The position numbers and the translations under genes were made by a program. From positions 460,685-524,684 of the forward strand of contig JAIVFH010000010.1 in NCBI GenBank assembly GCA_025765595.1: a DNA stretch of 64,000 nt. Reading direction: 5' to 3'. Source of the stretch: Obelidium mucronatum (Eukaryota; Chytridiomycota; Chytridiomycetes; Chytridiales; Chytriomycetaceae). The notes under the pieces are model-generated. The model saw only the letters and a program-made list of their open reading frames with translations. It was not told where the DNA came from and did no database searches. This document shows positions 55,771-64,000 of the stretch, piece by piece; within the stretch, counting starts at the first letter, position 1; every line of letters starts with the position of its first letter.

Positions 55771-56370
55771 TTCGTTAGCCTTTCATGTTCAGATTTGATT
55801 ATTATTTCTGAAGTTTCCACAAGATTTCTTTGCTGAAGCTGCTGGTCTTGAATCTGGCGCTCTTCTTGTTTTATGTGCTTCCTTTGCTTATTTCCAATAA
55901 AAATAGGTTCCAAAAATAGACGAGATAGAGAAAAGATAAAAAAAATGCCCTCTCGCAGTTTCGATTTAGTTTTTCGCGAGAGGAGAGCACCCCGGAATTT
56001 GGGGAAGTGGTGGCGCGGGTGGTTTTGTTTGTTTGTTCAAACCTTTCATTATCTTGGAAAATCTATTCACCTACCAGTCACAACTTCTCTTCTTCATATA
56101 GACTTTAAAAAATCTCGATAATGCTATCTTTGAAGGTGGAACTCCCTTCTGAAGCCAGTACGGGGTCTCACAATACGTCGATTCACAGATTTCTTGTCCT
56201 TGAACCCATCAGTATCCAAGAAGCTCCGACGGAGCTCAAAAGAGCTCAAACCACGCTGCCGAATTTCGAGATCGAAGATTACGAATGCCAGCACATGCAA
56301 TTGTTCAAAGACAGCTCAAGACTCACCTCTGTCATTTGCTTTGGAAGTTTCTTGTTAACGAAATTTAAAT
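55771..56370. other. intergenic with short unsupported ORFs
   Basis: Two short plus-strand ORFs (from 55945 and 56121) have no recognisable motif. A small palindrome CTCTCGC...GCGAGAG lies at about 55949-55984. Nothing else supported. Confidence 0.4.
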
Positions 56371-57125
56371 TCTAAGACTGGGTCTCCACTTTTCGCAGTT
56401 GAGGTTAGTGCAAGTTTGTCAGAGTGACGCGACGATAACCCCAGTGACCACCACATGTCGATGCTTTCTCACCAAAATAATCCATATTAAATGCATTATG
56501 CATCGGATGTCTTTGTTTGACTTGGGCTGCAGATATCGGGTGCGTCTCTGGACTACTGTTCAACTGTTCGATGCGCACAGACAAACGCGTGGCTCGCTCC
56601 CCGATAATATTGATAACGGTAAACTTGTATTTATGATGTTTATTACGCGACGCGTTAACCTCTGTATTTGATCTGTTCTAGTCACCTGTCCTTCTGAGTT
56701 TATCAACTCCATCGACGTCCCTTTGATCAGAAAATACAGAGTCCCCAAACGATAGTCACATGTAATAAATCACTTTCATCTGGTCGCGATGCTTGTCCTT
56801 TGTGGTGCTGTCCAACGCGAGACAAAGACATCTTGGTGGTTGACGCACCAAAGGCAACTTTTCAAAAGACATGCCGAATTCGCTCCAAAACGCAACTATG
56901 GAATTATTCACTTTTGAAAATTGCGATAGAACCGCACTGGTCTGGATCCTCTGTTCCGCCCTGAGTGCCACTCTCTGGTACTTGTTTGGACACCCTTTTT
57001 CAGGCAAAGACTGGATTTTTGGCATGACTAAACAGTGAAAAATCCCCGAATTGTCAGGTTCTCGGAAGAAAGTACTTAAACCACGTGTTTTTCCCCCCTC
57101 AAAAACACACATCTCGAACACAGCA
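56371..57125. repeat. composite repeat X, copy 2
   Basis: Diverged homolog of 50736-51530 in the same orientation, with shared blocks in the same order. The minus-strand ORF begins MGTLYFLIKGTSMEL, aligned with the ORF start in copy 1, which hints that the repeat once encoded protein. Confidence 0.65.
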
Positions 57126-57150
57126 CAAGACCTGAACAGCCGATCTGGAC

Positions 57151-58340
57151 TGATACTTGAAAAAGGAATCTGGATTCACCCCAGACTCCTTTTCTTGTTG
57201 ACTCAAGGCCAAGTTCAGATAACTTGCTCTTCCTCCAATCACGAAACCCCCTCGACTCCAGGGCAGTAGGGTGCGCTAGTAGCCGGCCCTGCCTCCGCCT
57301 CCAGAGGACCGGATTCCTCCTGTCGCAAGTCAAACAGAGCCATCAACCGCAAACGTCAGCTAAGCCCTGCTTGAATAAGACTTGCGAAGCAGGAATCGCG
57401 AGTTATTCCAGGGGCTGATTGGAGGACGTGTGGCATTGCTTGGATCAAGTCAAGACAACTTGAAGTCGTGGATCAAGGACTTGGATCTAAAATGATCATG
57501 GGTTATTAGCGGTATCTGTTCAATCTCCAACTCGATGCTCAATTTTTTTCTGTCAGACGCTAGGACTTATCTGTGCAACGGAATCTGGGCTGATACTTGA
57601 AAAAGGAATCTGGATTCACCCCAGACTCCTTTTCTTGTTGACTCAAGGCCAAGTTCAGATAACTTGCTCTTCCCCAATCACGAAACCCCCTCGACTCCAG
57701 GGCAGTAGGGTGCGCTAGTAGCCGGCCCTGCCTCCGCCTCCAGAGGACCGGATTCCTCCTGTCGCAAGTCAAACAGAGCCATCAACCGCAAACGTCAGCT
57801 AAGCCCTGCTTGAATAAGACTTGCGAAGCAGGAATCGCGAGTTATTCCAGGGGCTGATTGGAGGACGTGTGGCATTGCTTGGATCAAGTCAAGACAACTT
57901 GAAGTCGTGGATCAAGGACTTGGATCTAAAATGATCATGGGTTATTAGCGGTATCTGTTCAATCTCCAACTCGATGCTCAATTTTTTTCTGTCAGACGCT
58001 AGGGACTTATCTGTGCAACGGAATCTGGGCTGATACTTGAAAAAGGAATCTGGATTCACCCCAGACTCCTTTTCTTGTTGACTCAAGGCCAAGTTCAGAT
58101 AACTTGCTCTTCCCCAATCACGAAACCCCCTCGACTCCAGGGCAGTAGGGTGCGCTAGTAGCCGGCCCTGCCTCCGCCTCCAGAGGACCGGATTCCTCCT
58201 GTCGCAAGTCAAACAGAGCCATCAACCGCAAACGTCAGCTAAGCCCTGCTTGAATAAGACTTGCGAAGCAGGAATCGCGAGTTATTTCAGGGGCTGATTG
58301 GAGGACGTGTGGCATTGCTTGGATCAAGGCAAGACAAGCA
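57151..58340. repeat. 440-bp tandem repeat, about 2.7 units
   Basis: Units start at 57151, 57591 and 58031; the third is cut after about 310 bp. Units are nearly identical, with single-base differences (CTTCCTCC/CTTCCCC, GCTAGGAC/GCTAGGGAC, TTATTCC/TTATTTC). Each contains hairpins such as CCTGCTT...AAGCAGG and TCAAGT...ACTTGA. The ORF seen in each unit on the minus strand is repeated only because the DNA is. High identity suggests recent amplification. Confidence 0.9.
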
Positions 58341-58381
58341 AGTCGTGGAAGTCGACAGTTGGATGGAGGACTTCTGTGTGG

Positions 58382-58532
58382 GGTATCTTTCAATCTCTAG
58401 TATCTTATTCGTGATACTCAAAGTTTTAGACGATGGGATATTTTATTTGGGGTTCAGGGCCTCCTCGCGGCTCCCATCGGAAACAGGGAATAGAATGCTT
58501 AATTCCCTGGCTAACGCTGAACCCCCTTTACT
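58382..58532 (+). repeat. R150 repeat, copy 2 (structured)
   Basis: Second copy of the element at 51747-51897. The paired arms are unchanged; two of the three differences fall in the hairpin loop (GAACTCTT versus GAATGCTT). A TTTTT stretch follows at once. Confidence 0.7.
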
Positions 58533-58739
58533 GACTTTTTCTTTTAGATTCATCTTCTGTTTGTTGAGGCTGAATACGTTAATAATAAACAAATTATTTT
58601 AAACATCAATTCAACATTTATTGCCAAGTAAAGACCTGTCTGGTGCGAGAAATGCCTGCTTGAATTAGAGCATCGAAAGAAGGTGTGCTTGTCGTCCTCA
58701 TTTTGCAAGGATTGTCAGTGTTGGAACATCGTCACAAAG

Positions 58740-61700
58740 ATGGCGATGGAACTGAGCAAAGCTATTGGAGATGCCCATCCCAAAACCATTCTATGCTCAA
58801 GCTTCAATCCATTCAGGCGCGAAATCTATACAGGGGGTGAAGGTATGTTTTCATGTTTGTAAACATCTCGAATGAAAGAATTTGTTTGTTGCTTCTCTAG
58901 ACACTACCATAAGAGTCTGGGAGCCCGAATCCGGAAAGCTACTGAACACGTTATCTGAGCATTTGGGATGGGTCACTTGCTTGTTGTTCTGGTAAGCTCA
59001 GGCAGGGCCTCAGGGCAGAGCAACGATCTAATTTACCAAACACCAGCAAAGAGCTCAAGGTTCTCTTTTCAGCATCTATTGATGGATTTATTATCGCATG
59101 GGGACCAAGCGGAAAGATTCTACAAAAGATCCATGTTTGTTGAATCGCGTTAGTCAAAAAACAAGGACACGATCTAAACCGAATTCAATTGAATAGACGG
59201 GATCTCCAATATATTGCATGACGTATAATCCACGTCGTCAAAAGTTGCTCGCAGGATACAACAAAAGAATACGCGTATTCCAAATGGTTTCTCCTGAAGA
59301 CAGCCATTTATCAACAGATGTATTGGAGCGGAAATCCGTGTCATCCAGTGATCATAATGATGTCGTGAGCTGTTTAGTTGCATGCGAAGGGCGCTGTTTT
59401 TCTGCGGGGTGTGTGACTTCCTTGTTTCCGCCCCATCTTGTTGACCTTCGAAAATTAGTTATGACCGAAAGATTGTGATATATGACATCCCGCACCATGG
59501 AGATATGAAACTGAAACCCGTCAAAACAATCTCGAACGCACATGATGCTGCAATATCATGTATGGTGTATGGAAAAGACTGCAGACAACAGCTGGTATGT
59601 GAGCATGTTAATAAGTCAAATTTAAAGACTAAATTAGTATCTCAGGCTCATTACAGGATCATTTGACAGGATTGTGAAGCTCTGGTCGCTGGATGGAAAC
59701 TTATTGCAGCGATTCGATGGGTTTTCTGACACTATCACATCAATTTGCTATGTCTTGCCGACTCAAACTCTGTGGATTACTGCCAACTCAACGGCCCCTG
59801 TTGTATACGATCCTCGCAGTGGAATAAATGTAAGATATTTTGAGGTTTGTTGGAAGTTTAACAAAGCCAACTCTTTTGTTCACAGGTTTCTGAGTTTGTT
59901 GGATTAAGTAATGACTCAATTCAACAAAAGACAAATGGGTCCACGTTCAAGCAATTGTTATTTGTCGCAGAATTGAACGAAGGTAATTGGGATCACCAAC
60001 AGAAAGTCTATTGTTGTTTGGAAGTATAATCCAGCGGCATCAATTACGGTTTTGACGGGGCACTCCGATGCTGTCGAGTGTTTGACATTTAGTTGAGTTT
60101 TTTTATATTTTTATTTTTTTAATTTCCAGGGTCCCAGCCGGTATTCATCATTTATATTTGTTTTTCAAAGCCATGAAAGAACCATTATTGATTTTTAGCG
60201 GCGGCAGCGATGGACTTATTCGAAAATGGGAGCGACTTCAGCTTAACACGTTTATGTATAGGTGAGGATGGACATTCTCTCAGCAATTGTATCGTTGACC
60301 AAAAGAAAAAAAAAAAAAGTCAAGAGAATCTGAACATCCCAAAAGAAGAACGCCACGAAGAAGAAATCACAGTCAACTCCTTCTCCAAAGACCCCGACGA
60401 ACGCCGAAAACGACAAAACTTGCTCCATAAACAAATCACTGAAAAACTAGACCGCTGGAAGCGTGGACTCGAAGAAGACATGAAAAACCAGGACCAGCAA
60501 GTTGAATTAATGTCTCGTGATGCTGTCCGCGCCTTCAAAAGAAATCAAACAAAGTTGAAAACAGAGTTGCAGATTTCAAAGGGCCCTGGAGGCGGAGGAG
60601 CAGGGGAAGTTGATGTGGCTGGAGGGAAAAGCGCACGACAGGGAGTTTTGTCGCTGTATTATTATGAAGACATGGATCTGCTGCTCTCTGGATACGAAGA
60701 CAACCGAATTCGTTGAGTTTTTTTTCCCTATTTTGGTGAGTTTTACACTCAAATCCTAAAACTCCATTCCAGGCGTTTGGGGATACAATGAGGAAGCCAT
60801 GAAATATGTTCCAGATGATGCTGAGAAGGCAGCGGAAAAGGAAGTCTCCGCGGATCAAAATGGAAACTTGAGCGAAAGTGTTTCAAACCGAGTAGCTGGA
60901 ATGACTCTCAAATACACGTTGAACGACCACAAAGATGCAGTAACCGGAATTCATTGTCTTAATAAAGACGGCCGCCATTGGATGATTTCGACTGGTTGGG
61001 ATCGTAGAATATGCATCACAGACTTGAAGCAAGGACGTCTTCACGATGTTTTTAAAAACACTCAAAAAGGATACGGGAAAGAAGAGCTGGCTGCTGATGG
61101 AATAATTTTGGACCTTGAATATTGTCCAGAAAGAAACGAGTTTGGATATGCTTCAGCGGACAAATCTGCATACATTCGAAGGTTCTCGCCAAAAGGAGAA
61201 GAAATGTTGCTACAAGCTGTGCTAGTTGGTCATGAGGCTGAAGTCACGAAAATTAAATGGAACCGAAGATTCCAGCAATGGGTGACTGGATCAGAGGACA
61301 GGTCTATCAGAATTTGGACTGCGGAAGGAGCTCAACTTGTAAGCATAATCAACAACGATGGACCTGTATCAGCGTTATGCGTTGACGCAATCAATGGATG
61401 TATTATTGCGGGATCGCAAGACAAAATTGTACGCGTCTTTGATCCCGAAAAGAAGGACGAAGTGTCACAAAAGAATGTTGGCCATACTGACGAAATCCGC
61501 AGTATTATTCACATTCCTGTCCGAAATCAGTATGTGACTTCTTCGTTGGACAATACTGTGAGAATCTGGAATGGTAAGTCGTAAATATTGATAGTAAAAC
61601 TTCAGCTCACAATGCTTCATTTCTTACATGGGCAGCTTTCATGAAAAAAGGTATTGATTCCTACAATATTTCCTTAATTTCCAAATTATAACTTTTGGAA

Positions 61701-62006
61701 ACGCAATCAGGCCAAAGACGAGTTGTAATCAACAAAGCAAACGCCGCCAATCCAAACCAAGCCCTTGAAGTAGAGGAGCAAGGACCTACCTATTCTGAAC
61801 TGAATCCCCTCATGGTCCCCAAACTCATCAACGCGGCAACAGCTGCTGCTGCTTTAAGACCTGCAAGAACGGCTACTGAAGACAATTCTGAGACAACACA
61901 GGCGAAAGTTCTGGAAGATGAGCTACAGACAACATTGAGTGACTTGGAATTTGCACTCACCGCAGATAAAGTGGCATCGCCAAAAAAGAGTAGTGCAAAA
62001 AAATAA
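58740..62006 (+). CDS. large WD40-repeat protein
   Basis: Many short exons from ATG 58740 (MAMELSKAIGDAHPKTILCS). WD40 units: DTTIRVWEPESGKLL, LFSASIDGFIIAWGPSGKIL, ITGSFDRIVKLWSLDGNLLQ, SIVVWKYNPAASITVLTGHS, WMISTGWDRRICITDLKQG, WVTGSEDRSIRIWTAEGAQL, IAGSQDKIVRVFDPEKKDEV and YVTSSLDNTVRIWN, probably two beta-propellers. A charged insert with a helical segment (RKRQNLLHKQITEKLDRWKR) separates them. The Ala/Glu-rich C-terminus ends ASPKKSSAKK. The two-propeller layout with a long insert resembles the WDR49/WDR64 group, associated with cilia in animals; for a zoosporic fungus a flagellar role is plausible but not shown here. Confidence 0.8.
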
Positions 62007-62279
62007 AGCCAAGTGTTTGAGTTTTAACTGAGAATGGTTTCACATCCACCATCCACCCTTTTGCCACCATGCGCTGCTGCGGTGTGTACACCTGTTTATT
62101 TTCTTCTGTCTTTTTGTACGGAAATCCTGGACCAATTATTTCTATTTCGACAGCTTTAATATCTTCGTTGGATAGCCATAAAATAAGAGGGTTTCGGGAA
62201 CCCGCTCAGAGTAACAACTGACTCAAACTATAGGTAAGACTAAAAATCGGTGTTTGTCTTGGTTTTTAATTTAATCTGA

Positions 62280-62922
62280 ATGTCAAACTCCATAACCCAA
62301 CAGCAACAACCAACAAAAGCCACCGCCATACCAAACCACACGTTCTTCCGAATATCCCGAGCGCCAGAGTCGACAAGGCTCCTCACTACACCCACACCCT
62401 TAATCGACACAGAAAACGAGCCTCACCAAACCATCACCCTCATCACGACACTCTTCCAAGAAACAAAACTCCATCACCCAGCACGCCTAATCTACGCACT
62501 TGCCGGCCGGACTATTCCACCCAACCAGCCCGATCCCCTTCGGAGGAACACGATCATCTCCAGGATACTTGGCCTTCACCGGACACACACCCGAAAGCCT
62601 ACTTGAATTCATCATCTCCGAAACGTATAAAGTGTCATGGCGGATCTTGAATCGCGTCGTGTTTGACTTTGTAGTGTCGCATATTAATTGGATTGTGGAC
62701 TTGCATTATCGAGGCGTGAAGGATGAGTTGGATGAATGGATGATGAAGGGGTTGAAGCGGGCAGGGCATATTGAGTGGTTTGGGGCGCATTATATACCGC
62801 GGCAGTTGAGGCATGTTTGGGAGAGTCGGGGCAAGAGCATTCCGTATTCTGTTGAGTTTCGAGTACGTAGATCAACCATTGCTTCCATAAGGACAACGAG
62901 TCCTTCTGGCAGAGTAGAGTAA
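62280..62922 (+). CDS. hypothetical protein
   Basis: From ATG 62280 (MSNSITQQQQPTKATAIPNH). The first part is Thr/Pro-rich; near 62515 a one-base shift leads into a more conserved-looking part (GTRSSPGYLAFTGHTPESLL, FDFVVSHINWIVDLHYRGVK, LKRAGHIEWFGAHYIPRQLR, HVWESRGKSIPYSVEF). An intron may begin at gtacgt near 62860. A GGGTT-TCGG-GAACCC-like hairpin and a gtaaga site lie in the upstream region. No family recognised. Confidence 0.45.
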
Positions 62923-63963
62923 CGAAAAATACCCTAATAAATTAAAAACTATGAGAGCAATATATTCAGCTTAATTAGGGTGAAATAGGTAAAAGTGGAG
63001 ATGGTGCCCACTCACAATTTATATTCCGAGACGAATGATGAAAAAATCGCACTTGGATTCTTCTAGCGTGATTTCAGCGTGATACAATGGCTGCTGTGGG
63101 AAAAGCGTGGTGGCAAATCGTGAAATGAGGGTACAACATTGAATACGCCGTCACAAGAGAATTGAAGTAACTCCACGAAAGAAAATTACCCACATTCCTT
63201 ATTCCCCATCTTATTAATCAGGTTTCACTTTGGAAGGATTTCAGATTATTTGATTTTCGCTGACCACGTTTTTTCTTTCATTTACCTAAATGAGTCAAAA
63301 ACTTCTGATACACCACATCCAATGAAGATACTATCGGCTGGAAAATATAGGTTTGCATTGTTGAATTTGTCTTTGCTGGTATTCTTCTTGACGGTTTCCT
63401 TTACGCCCGAATTGCAGATAGCGGTTGTTTTTGGTTGCACATTCCTGCAACCCAGCGCCATTTCGACAAGAGAATCATCACTCTGATTATGGATAAAGAG
63501 AACGGAGCTATGCTCTGTTTTCATCCCAGTTTGTGGGAATCGTCTTTTATTCCGGACTCCCACCCCCCATTCAAACATAAGCCAGAAGAATCATTCTGAA
63601 GACTCAGGAATCAAATATCGATATTATTTGCACGAGTTGGCATATAATGTATGGTACGTTCAGAGAATATCTTTTTCGCTCCGATAAATCGGCTACTTTT
63701 TTAGGGTGGGGAGACCAACAGAAACTCGACGCGTGAGATAATATGTCCTGATGTTGATTCTTGTTTGAGGGGAGGGCCCGCTTTAACTCCGATTCGATAA
63801 CTGAACAATCTGAAGATTTGCGAGCCGAAGGAGTAATAATCTCGAGGTTCTTTCGCGGACGACCCAATGTAAAAATATTACTAAAAAGTGATAGCGGCAA
63901 TCGAGGTATAAGCGGTACGGCTCTCCCGATTTTACAACTCTCATTGTGTGTTTGGACCCACTA

Positions 63964-63965
<2 letters not shown>
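62923..63965. other. intergenic
   Basis: Short ORFs on both strands without recognisable motifs. No RNA gene or repeat seen. Confidence 0.45.

Positions 63966-63994
<29 letters not shown>
63966..63994. repeat. C29 homopolymer at window end
   Basis: 29 C followed by AACCCC at the window edge. It does not resemble CCCTAA-type telomere repeats. Real homopolymer or sequencing/assembly artefact. Confidence 0.85.
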
Positions 63995-63996
<2 letters not shown>

Positions 63997-64000
63997 CCCC

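Noticed and set aside
57151..58340. CRISPR-like or protein-coding array
   Set aside because: Units of 440 bp are directly adjacent with no unique spacers, and the repeated ORF is explained by DNA repetition. It is a tandem repeat.
63960..64000. Telomere at the window end
   Set aside because: C29 followed by AACCCC has no regular TTAGGG/CCCTAA-type unit.

Overview
The window looks like nuclear DNA of a zoosporic fungus, most likely a chytrid. Reasons: compact genes with many 50-120 bp GT-AG introns, a BCK1-type cell-wall MAPKKK, three secreted GH18 chitinases, plant-like leucine-rich-repeat (LRR) proteins, and ordinary opisthokont housekeeping genes (separase, TRAPPC2, protein phosphatase inhibitor-2, RPN3). 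The clade is inferred from gene content only.

Layout. 1-7.15 kb: separase on the minus strand, cut by the window edge just after its catalytic His motif. 7.2-8.5 kb: non-genic, with two decayed coiled-coil repeats. 8.5-10.1 kb: the first of five paralogous double-transmembrane LRR proteins. 10.2-13.75 kb: BCK1-like MAPKKK. 13.9 kb: tRNA-Pro(UGG). 14.4-22.3 kb: GH18 chitinase, Cys-rich surface protein, Cys/His-rich protein, flavin-binding split-barrel protein, FAD oxidoreductase, C2H2 zinc-finger protein. 22.9-30.8 kb: four more LRR membrane paralogs in tandem on the minus strand, with an F-box/LRR gene between them. 30.9-32.9 kb: six-exon TRAPPC2 and an F-box-like zinc protein. 33.1-38.1 kb: two chitinases with binding-module tails. 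38.35-45.2 kb: APH-like phosphotransferase, inhibitor-2, F-box/LRR, PPR-like and second F-box/LRR genes. 45.4-47.9 kb: proteasome subunit RPN3, one intron of which holds an array of GC-rich triloop palindromes. 48.9-50.0 kb: AT-hook-like gene ending beside a C22A36 run.

50.7-58.6 kb is repeat-rich. Two diverged copies of one composite repeat (here called X and R150) flank a RING-IBR-RING (RBR) E3 ligase gene. That gene is split by a complete hAT transposon with an intact three-exon transposase and a perfect 8-bp target duplication (GTGGCGAT). The two halves of the ligase ORF are in frame across the insertion, so the element landed in an exon. The second composite copy carries a 440-bp tandem repeat (about 2.7 units). 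58.7-62.0 kb is a multi-exon WD40 gene; 62.3 kb is a hypothetical gene; the last kb holds no gene I can support and ends in a C29 run.

Caution: many genes (oxidoreductase, two chitinases, phosphotransferase, PPR, LRR genes, even the essential RPN3) need one or more single-base frame corrections, while TRAPPC2, inhibitor-2, chitinase 1 and the transposase are clean. Uncorrected indel errors are a simpler explanation than mass pseudogenization, so frameshifts here should not be read as loss of function without raw reads.
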